Position numbers and translations under genes: made by a program. A DNA stretch of 64,000 bases from PALSA-1006 sp964532405 (lineage in GTDB: Bacteria > Pseudomonadota > Gammaproteobacteria > Burkholderiales > Gallionellaceae). The stretch spans positions 1-64,000 of the forward strand of contig CAZHIC010000005.1 of assembly GCA_964532405.1 (NCBI GenBank), written 5' to 3'. The notes under the pieces are model-generated. The model was not told the origin of the DNA and ran no database searches. It saw nothing but the letters and a program-made list of their open reading frames with translations. This document shows positions 27,581-37,581 of the stretch, in pieces. How positions within the stretch are numbered: position 1 is the first letter of the stretch; every line of letters starts with the position of its first letter.

Positions 27581-27732
27581 GTCCCAGCTAGCCGCATGAA
27601 CAACCACTTCTGGCACGTCAGAGACGGACGCTCTATCAAAATTCTAAAAATTTGTAGGCAGCTTCGCCCACAGAGCCGCCCCCAATCCAGAGAGCCTACG
27701 CCGCATCACCCACGACAAAACAACGCCGCTGT

Positions 27733-28010
27733 TTACTCGACAGGCCACATCTGCGCGCTATGCAACACCCGCAGTATTTCAACGCGCTGAGCGTTGATTC
27801 GATAAACGGCTATGAATAAGGTATGACTGATGACCAGCTCTCGCGTCCCTTCCACACGACCGAGACGCCCTAGCTCTGGATGGTTTATCAGGACATCAAC
27901 CTGCCGCTCGATTTCTGCATCCTGCGCAATAGCGGCAAGCGGATTGTTTTGGGCAATGAAGCAAGCTGCGCAAGCCGGGTAATCTGTGCTTGCGGCAACC
28001 AAACAATCAT
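27733..28010 (-). pseudogene. ParE/RelE-type toxin gene with a frameshift
   Basis: The C-terminal two thirds is a good ParE-like toxin: IAQNNPLAAIAQDAEIERQV, INHPELGRLGRVEGTRELVI, FIAVYRINAQRVEILRVLH. The natural start is the ATG at 28010, which reads MIVWLPQAQITRLAQLA in another frame and joins the conserved part only after a shift near 27960. The distance from that ATG to the stop is not a multiple of three. The alternative start at 28050 reads through but gives an unrelated N-terminus. Its ATG overlaps the antitoxin stop (TGATG). The toxin is probably inactive. Confidence 0.7.
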
Positions 28011-28264
28011 CAAGCGCCATCCCCCTTGGCTTGAGCATTCCATTCAGCACGTTTCGCTGCGCTCTGAGCCTTCACTTCTTCATTACTCAGCCATTGCGTT
28101 TGCGTGTCATCGGCTTCGAGCAAACCTTGCTCCACTTGCCCTCGCAACCACTATTCATGCCCGGCATAGCGCTGCTCCAAAAACTGTACAAAATCGAGCG
28201 CCTCGCGTGCTGCCACATCGGGCAGATTCAAGCTGTGTTTATAAATCGCCTCTGCCAAGGTCAT
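28010..28264 (-). pseudogene. Antitoxin gene partner with an internal amber codon
   Basis: Reading from ATG at 28264 gives MTLAEAIYKHSLNLPDVAAR and on to QRYAGHE, then TAG, then WLRGQVEQGLLEADDTQTQW and further to a TGA that overlaps the toxin ATG. Without the TAG the product would be 84 residues, a normal antitoxin size. The amber at codon 38 leaves only an N-terminal piece. Together with the toxin frameshift this marks a dead module. Confidence 0.65.
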
Positions 28265-28396
28265 GGTTGTCTGCTATTGCAAATAGTTTGAAACAACTTG
28301 AAACAAAAGCAAATCCCCCTCCGCTTCGCTCCTCCCCCTTTTTCAAGGGGGCGTGACCTGCTCTTCTCTCTCGCTGGTATGAGAGAGATTTTTTGG

Positions 28397-29836
28397 TTAC
28401 GCCGTACCTCCCACAATCAACCCTTCGATGCGTATCGTCGGCTGACCCACGCCGACCGGCACGCTCTGCCCTTCTTTACCGCACGTACCCACGCCGGGAT
28501 CGAGCGCCAGATCGTTGCCGACCATGGTGATGTGGGTCAAGGCTTCGGGGCCGTTGCCGATGAGGGTTGCGCCTTTGACGGGATAGGTGATTTTGCCGTC
28601 TTCGATCATGTAGGCTTCGGTGGTAGAGAACACAAATTTACCGCTGGTGATGTCCACTTGCCCGCCGCCAAAATTTGCAGCATATAAACCGTGTTTGACC
28701 GAAGCGATGATCTCTTCGCGCGTCTTGTCGCCGTTCAGCATCATGGTGTTGGTCATGCGCGGAATGGGCAGGTGGGCGAACGATTCGCGCCGCGCATTGC
28801 CGGTGATCGGCACGCCCATCAGGCGCGCGTTCATGGTGTCTTGCAGGTAGCCGCGCAGGATGCCGTCTTCGATTAGCACGGTGCGCTGCGTGGGGTTGCC
28901 TTCGTCGTCCATATTGAGCGAGCCGCGTCGGTCGGCGATGGTGCCGTCGTCCACCACGGTCACACCTTTGGCCGCCACGCGCTCGCCGACTCTGCCGGAA
29001 AAAGCCGAGCTGCCTTTGCGGTTGAAGTCGCCTTCCAAGCCGTGTCCGACCGCTTCGTGCAACAGGATGCCCGGCCAGCCGGAGCCCAGCACCACGGTCA
29101 TGCTGCCCGCCGGGGCGGGGCGCGCGTCCAGCGCCACAGTGGCCTGATGCACGGCTTCTTGGGCGTAACGCTGCAACACTTCGTCGCTGAAATAGGCGTA
29201 GTCGAAACGCCCGCCGCCGCCCGCCGAGCCCTGTTCGCGTTTTCCGTTGCTCTCGACGATGACCTGTAGCGAGAGGCGCACCAGCGGACGGATATCGGCA
29301 TTGAGCAAGCCATCGCTGCGCGCCACCAGCACTATCTCGTATTCGCCCACCAAGCCCGCCATCACCTGCGTCACGCGCGGATCGAGCGCGCGCGCATATT
29401 TTTCCAAACGCTCCAGCAGCGCGATTTTGCTGGCCGCATCCAGGCTGGCGATCGGGTCTTGCGGCAGATATAAACCGTGCGCTTTTCCCGTCTTCAACAT
29501 CGGTACGGTTTGTTTTTTGCCCTGGCGCGCAATGGCGCGTGTCGTCAACGCCGCGCTTTCCAGTGCTGAAAGGCTGATGTCGTCGGAATACGCAAAAGCC
29601 GTCTTCTCGCCGCTCACAGCGCGTACTCCCACGCCTTGATCGATACTGAAGCTGCCGGATTTGACTATCCCCTCTTCCAGTGACCAGCTCTCGGCGCGCC
29701 CGTACTGAAAATATAAATCGGCATAATCCACACGGTGCGCCAGCATCTTGCCGAATACGGCGTTTAGGTCATTAACATTTAGGCCATACGCGGCGAGCAG
29801 TGACTGCTGCGCCAGTTCTAAAGATTGTAATTTCAT
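28397..29836 (-). CDS. tldD: Metalloprotease TldD
   Basis: The product has 479 residues from the ATG at 29836. The zinc motif is HEAVGHGLEGDF (HExxxH) near residue 255, and GDKTREEIIASVKHGLYAAN with the C-terminal TLIGNGPEALTHITMVGNDL are family blocks. TldD works with TldE (PmbA) as a heterodimeric peptidase, known in microcin maturation and CcdA degradation. The start overlaps the end of the nitrilase gene by 4 bases. A longer frame to 30103 only re-reads that gene. No tldE is in the window. Confidence 0.93.
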   Translation of the reverse strand: MKLQSLELAQQSLLAAYGLNVNDLNAVFGKMLAHRVDYADLYFQYGRAESWSLEEGIVKSGSFSIDQGVGVRAVSGEKTAFAYSDDISLSALESAALTTRAIARQGKKQTVPMLKTGKAHGLYLPQDPIASLDAASKIALLERLEKYARALDPRVTQVMAGLVGEYEIVLVARSDGLLNADIRPLVRLSLQVIVESNGKREQGSAGGGGRFDYAYFSDEVLQRYAQEAVHQATVALDARPAPAGSMTVVLGSGWPGILLHEAVGHGLEGDFNRKGSSAFSGRVGERVAAKGVTVVDDGTIADRRGSLNMDDEGNPTQRTVLIEDGILRGYLQDTMNARLMGVPITGNARRESFAHLPIPRMTNTMMLNGDKTREEIIASVKHGLYAANFGGGQVDITSGKFVFSTTEAYMIEDGKITYPVKGATLIGNGPEALTHITMVGNDLALDPGVGTCGKEGQSVPVGVGQPTIRIEGLIVGGTA

Positions 29837-30708
29837 TTGGATGCTTGACCGCGAAGTTGGCAGAATAGAGTGCGATGCGACAAGGCCGGCAGACTGGAAC
29901 GCAGACTGGCCTGATAGCCGGGATTGACCTCGGCCATCACGACACCGGAACCGCGCGTCAGCTCGTCCAGCACGCGCCCCCACGGATCGACGATCATGCT
30001 GTGCCCGTGAGTTTCGCGGCCGTTGACGTGATAACCGCCTTGCGCGGCGGCGATGAAATAACTCAGATTCTCGATGGCGCGGGCGCGCACCAATGGCTCC
30101 CAATGCACCTTGCCCGTGGTGGCGGTAAAGGCGGCGGGCAACACGATGATGTCCACATCTTTCATGGAACGGAACAGCTCGGGGAAGCGCAAGTCGTAGC
30201 AGATCGCCAGCCCGATGCGCCCGAACGGACTATCCACGACCACCACCTGATTTCCCTCCTCGATGGTATCGGCCTCCTGATATTGCTCGTTGCCGAGCTC
30301 GAGGTTGAACAGATGTATCTTGTCGTAGTGCGCCACTTGCTCGCCCAACTCGTTGTACACGAGGCAGCTGTTGCGCACTTTGTTAGGCGCATCGGCCACC
30401 GAGGGGATGGAGCCGCCCACCAGCCATATTTGGTGTTTGCGTGCAGTCTCGCTGAGAAAAGATTGGATCGGCCCGCTGCCAGGCTGTTCACGCACCGCCA
30501 CGATGTCAGTGTTCTGCATTCCCATGATGGCGAAAAATTCCGGCAACACCACCAGCTTGGCACCCTGCTGCGCGGCCTTTTCGATTAGCCTGCGCGCCTC
30601 GTTCAAGTTGCCGGCGACGTTCGGGCCGGATGCCATCTGCACGGCGGCCACTTTGAAAGCGTTCTGTTGCGCGGCTATACGGGACTGCGTGGAATTCGGG
30701 GAAAACAT
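29833..30708 (-). CDS. Carbon-nitrogen hydrolase (Nit1-like, probable deaminated-glutathione amidase)
   Basis: The product has 291 residues and belongs to the nitrilase superfamily. The catalytic triad is visible: Glu in VVLPEFFAIMG, Lys in YDKIHLFNLEL and Cys in GLAICYDLRFPELFR. The YDKIHLF/CYDLRFPELFR pattern is that of the Nit1 branch, which repairs deaminated glutathione. It is coupled to tldD by a 4-base overlap and follows the yhdP-like gene, a common betaproteobacterial order. Substrate is inferred from the subgroup. Confidence 0.88.
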   Translation of the reverse strand: MFSPNSTQSRIAAQQNAFKVAAVQMASGPNVAGNLNEARRLIEKAAQQGAKLVVLPEFFAIMGMQNTDIVAVREQPGSGPIQSFLSETARKHQIWLVGGSIPSVADAPNKVRNSCLVYNELGEQVAHYDKIHLFNLELGNEQYQEADTIEEGNQVVVVDSPFGRIGLAICYDLRFPELFRSMKDVDIIVLPAAFTATTGKVHWEPLVRARAIENLSYFIAAAQGGYHVNGRETHGHSMIVDPWGRVLDELTRGSGVVMAEVNPGYQASLRSSLPALSHRTLFCQLRGQASK

Positions 30709-30749
30709 GTTCTGCGACTTTCAGATAATTTCGATTATCGGGATTTGTT

Positions 30750-33700
30750 TTAGGGAGCCGCTTTGACTTGGCCGACTTTTTCAACTTTGGGATCTATCCA
30801 ACTGCCGGTGACATTGTATTCAAACGACACCAACTTATCGAGCGGATCGCTGAATATTTTATTGGCGAGGAAGATTCCTGCGCCGACAACGGGGCTCACC
30901 GCAGCGAGCGCCAGTAATGAAACACTGTCCCCGATCGTGGGCAACACCTTCACGCGCAAACTTTGCGTCTCCCGGTTCAAATCGACTTGACCCGACAGGG
31001 TAACTTGCGCCGCCGAACCATTTATTTTGAAATCGTTGGTCGACAGCACGCCTTGCCTGATCTGCGCAACGCCATTGATGAAGTCGAACTCGAAACCTTG
31101 GCTGAATACATCGGTAAAGTCGAGTGCGATGCGCTTGGGTAGCGCTTGCAGACTCATCACACTGAGCAACTTGCCCGCTCCCGGATCCAGCTTCAAAAAT
31201 TGTCCTTTGGCCATTTTTAGTTTCAAATGGCCGTCCAGATTGGGCAGTGCCAATTCGGCGGGAGAGCCGGCCCATACCAGATCGCAACTGAGTGTCCCGC
31301 TACCGTTTCTGACGCTATTGGGGTAGCCGGAACGATCCAGCACCTTGCCGATATTATTGAGTGTGAGATTGACAACGACGTGCGTTTGCACCGGAGACAT
31401 CCCCCACTTGCCATTCACGAGCATCTCGCCATCAGGATTAGTCAGGCGCAGATGATCCAGCAAAATATCTTGCTCGAACTGGCTGGCATGCAACTCCAGC
31501 CGCCCCAGCAGATTGCCCTGATAAGTAAAATGCTCGACCGCGACATCGATCACCGGGATAGCGATGCCGACAACTTCTTTTCCTGCCGCTTTGGCTGGAG
31601 TCCCGATATGCACGGCCTCGGTTTTCTTGTTTTTCTCACCCGCCCCCAGCGCAACATTTTTTAAACGCACGACCAGCTTGCCTTTGCCCTGCGGGAACCA
31701 ACTCAGCTCCCCGCTCAATTCTTTGGAGGCCAATTGCGCCATGACAATGCCATTGCGATTGCGCGCATGAACACTTAACCCGTTGGCGGCAACGCCATAT
31801 CCGACGAGTTTCTGCACAGTCATATCCACGCCCTCGATCACCGGAAGTGCCGACGCCTTGCCGGAGTCGCCTTGAAACGCACCTTGCCACCCTTCCAGCG
31901 ACAGCAACGGCAATGAGCCTGTTATCCAGACCCCCGCCCTGTCCAGCACGCGTCGCGCCGACCCGAAATTCACGTACCCGCGCTTGATACTGCGCACGCC
32001 GCCCTTGTCCTCTGTGCGCACCAGACGCGCGCTCATCATATTCCCGTACTGCAACCACATCACATCCTGTGACGCGCCCGCGCTTCTCAATTCAAATTTG
32101 AGCGGAATAGTTTCATGCGCCAGCTTGGATAAAGGCGCGGGCAAGTCGGAGCCCAATCCCTGCAAAGTCGAAGTGACCGCCACCGCGAACTGTTCACCCT
32201 GCACCGAGACATCGGCGTCCCATTCCGCAGTACCATGCAGTGCCTGCAACAATGGCAGGGGATTGACCTTGCGCCAAGCATCCATATCAGCCTTGCCCTG
32301 CAGCTTCACTTTCAAAGCGCCGTCCGCGCCAGTTTGTATCGAGATGCTGGCCGGACCGCCCAGTATCTGCGCCCTGAGGTCTTGCGCTTGCAGCGATGCT
32401 TCGGTGAACCTCAGATCACCCGTGACACCCCTTGCCAAAGGGATACTTTCATCGAGGCTGACCTCATTGTCGGAAAAACGATAATTCCCCTTCAATTTGA
32501 CCGGCTTTTCACTCAAGGGAATGTCGAGCTGCAAATCCAGCTTGCCCACCCCACGCGCGGTGGAGTTATCGGTAAAACCACCGATATAGCCGCGCACCGG
32601 ACTGTGCTTGATGAAGTTCAACCCGTGCCTTGTCTCACCGCTGACCTCGCCGCGTATTTCCACCACGGGCTCGGCACTCATAAGATCGGGAATACTGACA
32701 TTTACTTTTTGCACCGTGGCTCCTGCCAGCATGGCGGAGTTCGAATCAACCCGCAGCCGCTGGCCTTCGATCGACAGCATTGCTGTCGCCTTCTCAACGT
32801 GCGGCCAGCCTTTGCTGTAATCGACCACGACATCGCGGGCTTTGACCCTGACTTGAAACAATCCCTTTTTGTTTTCCGGGAACGGAAAATCATTCAGATC
32901 ACCGCGCAAGCGCAAATATACTTCACTCGCCTCGCCGCCCAACAGCGCTGTTTGCAACCAGGTCATCGTTTCTTTACCCAACAACTCCTTGGGCAGATAG
33001 CGCACCGCATGCGGCACCGAGGCGCGGGTCAGCTTCAGTGTCACATCCGCCACGCCGGGACCATGCTCGTCGGTCTGATAATGGCCGTAGGCTGTCCCGC
33101 CCAAGTCTGCGTTGGCGGCGGAGAAGTTGTTCAGTTTCACATCCCAGCCGCCGTGCTTTTTTTGCCAGCTGGCTTGCGCCGTGAGCGTGTCGAAAGTCAA
33201 CGGCTCCAGCAGTAATTTCGGCGCATCCAATTTAAAATGCGGCGCATTCAGCGACAACGACCCGCTGCTATCGCTTCCGCTTATCTGTCCGCTCAGCCCC
33301 TCAACGCCGGGGAAATTCTCAACACGGCGCACGGACATATTATCGAAACGCGCTTTGACGTCGAAATGCGCAAGGCCATCTTTTCCGCTTTGCCATTGCG
33401 CACGCAAATTTGCGATATGGCCCCGGGGGGAATAATCCGCCAGCTTCTGTTTGAAGGTTTTGCCCAACGGAATATATTCCGCCATCTCGGCAAGATCGGA
33501 CAGCTCGACGGCATTTGCCTGTATCTCTCCGGCCGCAAAACGGCTTTCCCTGCTACCGGCCAAACGCAAATGAAAATCGGTCGGCTGCAACTTAAAACCA
33601 TTGACCATTTGCAACGAAAGTCTTTGCGTCGACACCTCAACGCCCCGCTCAACCGCATGCCACCCCACACGCCCGCTCAGCGCGGTCAAATTCAATGGCG

Positions 33701-34598
33701 GCAGATCCGCTGCCAGACGACTCCGCACTTCGCTCAAGTTCAAGTCGGCCGTAACACGGTTCAGCTGACCGCCCGCTATCCCCAGCCACGCGCGCAAATC
33801 TCCCTTGGCGTGACTGAATTCGTCCGGCAGGTTGAGCCACGTACCCCATGCGGCGACATCCGCATGACGGATCTGCGCATATAACTCGCCGCGCCAATCG
33901 TCCCAATCCGCAAAGCTGCTCCCGACCATATCGCCGCGCACATCCAGCGGAGCCGAAACAGTTGCGGGCGGAGCGACGCGCACGGCAAAACGGTGATGTC
34001 GTCCGCTATTGTCCAGACGCAGCTGCACCTGATCAAACACCAGCGGCGGCCTGTCATACAGCTCATCTTGCCAGGTGACCCGCCCGTTGCGCACGATGAT
34101 GTGCGATTGATGCAACAGCCAATCGGAAAGCTTAGCGTCCGCGGACTGTTCGGGTAACTGCAAACCGGCGACATGCAAAAATCCTTGCTTATCCCGTCGT
34201 ATTTGCAAATCCGGATCGTCCACTTCTAGGGTGCTCAGACGCAACTCGCGGCTCCATAGAGTCATCCAGGACACGATGTTGTCCACTCGCCGCAACACCA
34301 GCGCGCTGTTACCCTGCGCATCCAGAAGCCGGACGTCGGTGAACAAGAGATGGGGGCGCAGACCGCGCCAATCGGCCTCGATCTTTCCAATGGTCACCGG
34401 CAAACCGAGCGCGCGGCTGACCAGCTGCGTGACTTCGTTGTGATATTTTTCGATGTCGGGCAAAACCCAATAACGCAACGTTAACAACACCGATGCGGCG
34501 GCGAGGCTCAGCGCTATAAAAATAAAAAACAGGATGCGCCCTATTTTGCGATATCTCGACAAAACAGAACGCAGGGGAAGATTCAGCATCGTGCCCAT
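30750..34598 (-). CDS. YhdP family AsmA-like envelope protein
   Basis: The product has 1282 residues. One N-terminal transmembrane helix (RILFFIFIALSLAAASVLLT) is followed by a very long, beta-rich periplasmic region and a C-terminal AsmA-like part (VNLTLNNIGKVLDRSGYPNS, FEFDFINGVAQIRQGVLSTN). YhdP, TamB and YdbH form bridge-like proteins that carry phospholipids to the outer membrane, and this length fits YhdP. It heads a minus-strand run with the nitrilase and tldD and is divergent from glnE. Confidence 0.85.
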   Translation of the reverse strand: MGTMLNLPLRSVLSRYRKIGRILFFIFIALSLAAASVLLTLRYWVLPDIEKYHNEVTQLVSRALGLPVTIGKIEADWRGLRPHLLFTDVRLLDAQGNSALVLRRVDNIVSWMTLWSRELRLSTLEVDDPDLQIRRDKQGFLHVAGLQLPEQSADAKLSDWLLHQSHIIVRNGRVTWQDELYDRPPLVFDQVQLRLDNSGRHHRFAVRVAPPATVSAPLDVRGDMVGSSFADWDDWRGELYAQIRHADVAAWGTWLNLPDEFSHAKGDLRAWLGIAGGQLNRVTADLNLSEVRSRLAADLPPLNLTALSGRVGWHAVERGVEVSTQRLSLQMVNGFKLQPTDFHLRLAGSRESRFAAGEIQANAVELSDLAEMAEYIPLGKTFKQKLADYSPRGHIANLRAQWQSGKDGLAHFDVKARFDNMSVRRVENFPGVEGLSGQISGSDSSGSLSLNAPHFKLDAPKLLLEPLTFDTLTAQASWQKKHGGWDVKLNNFSAANADLGGTAYGHYQTDEHGPGVADVTLKLTRASVPHAVRYLPKELLGKETMTWLQTALLGGEASEVYLRLRGDLNDFPFPENKKGLFQVRVKARDVVVDYSKGWPHVEKATAMLSIEGQRLRVDSNSAMLAGATVQKVNVSIPDLMSAEPVVEIRGEVSGETRHGLNFIKHSPVRGYIGGFTDNSTARGVGKLDLQLDIPLSEKPVKLKGNYRFSDNEVSLDESIPLARGVTGDLRFTEASLQAQDLRAQILGGPASISIQTGADGALKVKLQGKADMDAWRKVNPLPLLQALHGTAEWDADVSVQGEQFAVAVTSTLQGLGSDLPAPLSKLAHETIPLKFELRSAGASQDVMWLQYGNMMSARLVRTEDKGGVRSIKRGYVNFGSARRVLDRAGVWITGSLPLLSLEGWQGAFQGDSGKASALPVIEGVDMTVQKLVGYGVAANGLSVHARNRNGIVMAQLASKELSGELSWFPQGKGKLVVRLKNVALGAGEKNKKTEAVHIGTPAKAAGKEVVGIAIPVIDVAVEHFTYQGNLLGRLELHASQFEQDILLDHLRLTNPDGEMLVNGKWGMSPVQTHVVVNLTLNNIGKVLDRSGYPNSVRNGSGTLSCDLVWAGSPAELALPNLDGHLKLKMAKGQFLKLDPGAGKLLSVMSLQALPKRIALDFTDVFSQGFEFDFINGVAQIRQGVLSTNDFKINGSAAQVTLSGQVDLNRETQSLRVKVLPTIGDSVSLLALAAVSPVVGAGIFLANKIFSDPLDKLVSFEYNVTGSWIDPKVEKVGQVKAAP

Positions 34599-34709
34599 GA
34601 GCGGTGCGACCGCGAGTAGATATTCCGTAAGAGATACATAAGGGACTTATAATGTGTCTAGCCGATTAACGACGTGCATTTTACCCCTTTTACCCCGAAC
34701 CCGCCCGCC

Positions 34710-37475
34710 ATGAATACCGCTATCCCCTGCCCCGACTTTGACAGTATGGTCCAACACGGCGTGCGCTGCAGCCGATATTTAAAAAGGCTGCTGGAAGCGG
34801 AGCCTCAGTTGCTTCTCTGGCTACAAGAAAACTACACGACACCCTGCACCGCCGCAGAATTGCAGCGCTGGCTGGACGCCATGCCGAGCGGCAGCGAGGA
34901 GGAACTGTCCCGCGCGCTGCGCGATTTGCGCAAGCGCGTCATGCTGAAAATTTTGCTACGCGACTTGGGCCGGCGGGCCGACCTCACCGAGGTCATGCAG
35001 TGCATGACCGCCTTGGCCGAACTGGCCGTGCAACGCGCGCTGAACTTTGCCATGCGCGCCTTGGTAGAGCAGCATGGCCAGCCTGTCGGGGCGGAAAGCG
35101 GCACACCTCAAGAGATGCTCGTGATCGGTATGGGCAAACTGGGCGGCGGTGAACTGAATGTCTCCTCCGACATCGATCTGATCTTCGCCTACGCGGAAGA
35201 CGGCGAGACCGACGGCACGCGCGCGCTGGGCAACCACGAATTTTTCAGCCGCCTCGGACGCAAGGTCATCAACCTCATCAACGAGCTCACCGCGCACGGC
35301 TATGTGTTCCGCGTCGATATGCGTTTGCGCCCCTACGGCGACAGCGGCGCGCTGGTGATGAGCTTTGCCGCACTGGAAGAATATCTGGTGTCGCAGGGAC
35401 GCGAATGGGAACGTTATGCGTGGATCAAAGCCCGCGTCATTGCGCCCGAAAACGTTGCCGCAGCAACTGAACTGATGGCGCTGGCGCAGCCTTTCATCTT
35501 CCGCAAATACCTCGATTACGGCGCTTTCGAGTCGATGCGCAAATTGCACGCGCAGATCCGCCAGGAAGTCGAACGCCGCGACCATGCCAACAACATCAAA
35601 CTCGGCCCCGGCGGCATCCGCGAGATCGAATTCATCGCTCAGGTCTTCCAGCTCATACGCGGAGGACGCGATGCGGCACTGCGCATCCGCCCCACCCAAG
35701 CCGTGCTGCACCTGCTTGAAGACAAAGGGCAGCTGGACGCACAAACCGCGCAGGAACTGGGCGCCGCCTATATTTTTTTGCGCAATCTGGAACATCGCTT
35801 GCAGTATCTGGATGACCAACAGACTCAGGACATCCCTGTCGACGACGCCAACCGCGCCTTGCTTGCCGAAGGCATGGGTTACGCCGACTATGTGGCGCTG
35901 CTAGCCGAGCTGGATATTCATCGGGAGCGGGTCAGCCGTCACTTCAGTCAAATCTTCACAACCCGACAAGACGAAGTAGCCGACAGCCAATTCTGGAACG
36001 ACGATATCAGCGCCGAATCGCTGGCGCATGCTTTGTCTGAATCAGGTTTCAGCAACGTTACCGCACTGGCCGGGCAGATCGTGCAATTGCGCAACAGCAA
36101 TCGTTACAAGCAACTGCCGGAGATCAGCCGCCAGCGTTTCGACAAGATCGTCCCGCAACTCGTTGCCCAGAGCCAAGGCCTGAGCCAGCGCGATCTGGCG
36201 TTGCCGCGCCTGCTCAAACTGTTGGATCACATCAGCCGTCGCAGCACCTACCTCGCCTTCATGACCGAGCATCCGCGAGCACTGGAACGTTTGGCGCGCT
36301 TCGCCGGAGCCAGCGAATGGGCATGCGACTATCTATCCATGCACCCCAGCCTGCTCGACGAATTGCTCGACGCGCGGGAATTTTATCGCGCCCCGAATTG
36401 GCAACGACTGGATGCCTCGCTCGCCGCACAGTTACAAGAAAATACCGGCGATCTGGAGCGACAAATGGATGCGCTGCGACATTTCAAGCAGGCACAGACT
36501 TTCCAGTTATTGGCGATGGATCTGCAAAACCTGCTGCCGCTGGAAACCTTGAGCGACCACCTCAGCGACTTGGCCGACCTGATCCTGCAACACGTGCTGC
36601 AACTGTGCTGGGGAGATGCGCGCAAGAAGCACCGGGAGACCGCACAGTTCGCCGGTGTCAACTCCGCCTCCAGCTCGCTGGATAGCGGATTGCCTGCCTT
36701 TGGTATCATCGCTTACGGCAAGCTGGGCGGACGCGAACTGGGCTACGACTCCGATCTCGATCTGATTTTTTTGTTTGACGATGAACATGCCGATGCCGGA
36801 GAAAATTACGCCCGACTGGCGCAGCGTATCAACACCGTATTGAGCAGCTACACCTCGGCCGGACGCCTGTACGAAACCGACCTGCGTCTGCGCCCGAACG
36901 GGGCGAGCGGATTACTGGTCAGCAGCACCGCCGCTTTTGCGGATTACCAGAAAAATCAGGCTTGGGTGTGGGAGCATCAGGCGCTGACGCGCGCGCGCTT
37001 TTGTGCGGGCGATGCCAGCGTGGGCAAACAGTTCGACGCGATCCGCGAACAGGTGCTGCGCCAGCCGCGCGACATTACGGCACTACGCCGCGAAGTCATC
37101 GCCATGCGCCAGAAGATGCACGACGGGCATCCGAACAAAAGCCCCCTGTTCGACATAAAACACGACAGCGGCGGCATGGTGGACATCGAATTCATGGTGC
37201 AGTTTTTAGTTCTCGCCCACGCGGCGGCGCACCCCGAATTCACCTCCAACAGCGGCAATTTGGCACTATTGGATTTGGCGGCGAAGCTCCATTTGATCGG
37301 GCAGGAGAGCAGCGATGCGGTACGCGACATCTATCGCAACCTACGACGCTTGCAACATCAGATGCGCTTGAATAACCAAGCGCTGTGCCGTGTCGAACAA
37401 GGCACCATCAACAGCGCCCCCGTCCTGGCTTTATGGGAAAAACTGCTGGGGGCGGCTGAAAACGGGGTTAAATAG
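34710..37475 (+). CDS. glnE: Glutamine synthetase adenylyltransferase / adenylyl-removing enzyme
   Basis: GlnE adds and removes AMP on glutamine synthetase according to nitrogen status. Two nucleotidyltransferase domains are visible: GMGKLGGGELNVSSDIDLIF (N-terminal, deadenylylating) and AYGKLGGRELGYDSDLDLIF (C-terminal, adenylylating), each followed by a helical GlnD/PII-type domain. From the ATG at 34710 it has 921 residues; a GTG at 34674 in the same frame is possible, and neither has a clear ribosome site. The gene is divergent from yhdP. Confidence 0.94.
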   Translation: MNTAIPCPDFDSMVQHGVRCSRYLKRLLEAEPQLLLWLQENYTTPCTAAELQRWLDAMPSGSEEELSRALRDLRKRVMLKILLRDLGRRADLTEVMQCMTALAELAVQRALNFAMRALVEQHGQPVGAESGTPQEMLVIGMGKLGGGELNVSSDIDLIFAYAEDGETDGTRALGNHEFFSRLGRKVINLINELTAHGYVFRVDMRLRPYGDSGALVMSFAALEEYLVSQGREWERYAWIKARVIAPENVAAATELMALAQPFIFRKYLDYGAFESMRKLHAQIRQEVERRDHANNIKLGPGGIREIEFIAQVFQLIRGGRDAALRIRPTQAVLHLLEDKGQLDAQTAQELGAAYIFLRNLEHRLQYLDDQQTQDIPVDDANRALLAEGMGYADYVALLAELDIHRERVSRHFSQIFTTRQDEVADSQFWNDDISAESLAHALSESGFSNVTALAGQIVQLRNSNRYKQLPEISRQRFDKIVPQLVAQSQGLSQRDLALPRLLKLLDHISRRSTYLAFMTEHPRALERLARFAGASEWACDYLSMHPSLLDELLDAREFYRAPNWQRLDASLAAQLQENTGDLERQMDALRHFKQAQTFQLLAMDLQNLLPLETLSDHLSDLADLILQHVLQLCWGDARKKHRETAQFAGVNSASSSLDSGLPAFGIIAYGKLGGRELGYDSDLDLIFLFDDEHADAGENYARLAQRINTVLSSYTSAGRLYETDLRLRPNGASGLLVSSTAAFADYQKNQAWVWEHQALTRARFCAGDASVGKQFDAIREQVLRQPRDITALRREVIAMRQKMHDGHPNKSPLFDIKHDSGGMVDIEFMVQFLVLAHAAAHPEFTSNSGNLALLDLAAKLHLIGQESSDAVRDIYRNLRRLQHQMRLNNQALCRVEQGTINSAPVLALWEKLLGAAENGVK

Positions 37476-37509
37476 ACGACCGAAAATATTCAAAGAACAG
37501 TCCTGCCGC

Positions 37510-37538
37510 TTCATAAAACATCCGGGACAGGCTAGAAT
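37510..37538 (+). promoter_or_regulatory. Candidate sigma-70 promoter for ilvE
   Basis: TTCATA (37510-37515) and TAGAAT (37533-37538) are separated by 17 bases and lie 44 bases upstream of the ilvE ATG. Matches are 4 of 6 and 5 of 6 to consensus. Confidence 0.35.
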
Positions 37539-37581
37539 CACATCCTTCATGACGCTCAATAATTTTTAAGGAATCACCACC

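Noticed and set aside
27636..27705. REP-like pair GTAGGC...GCCTAC after hsdR
   Set aside because: Only six bases pair at the ends and the inside is not palindromic; not convincing as a REPIN.
16879..27732. Prophage or integrative element with integrase
   Set aside because: No integrase, phage structural gene or tRNA attachment site is visible in or beside the island; only the inverted repeats mark its borders.
27596..27790. 64-codon frame downstream of hsdR
   Set aside because: No ribosome site, composition unlike neighbouring genes, overlaps the end of the toxin remnant.
29837..30103. Longer N-terminus for tldD
   Set aside because: The extra 89 codons re-read the nitrilase gene; the family start is MKLQSLE at 29836 with a 4-base coupling overlap.
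32235..33215. 326-residue open frame antisense to the yhdP-like gene
   Set aside because: Shadow frame opposite a coherent AsmA-like protein; no ribosome site or motif.
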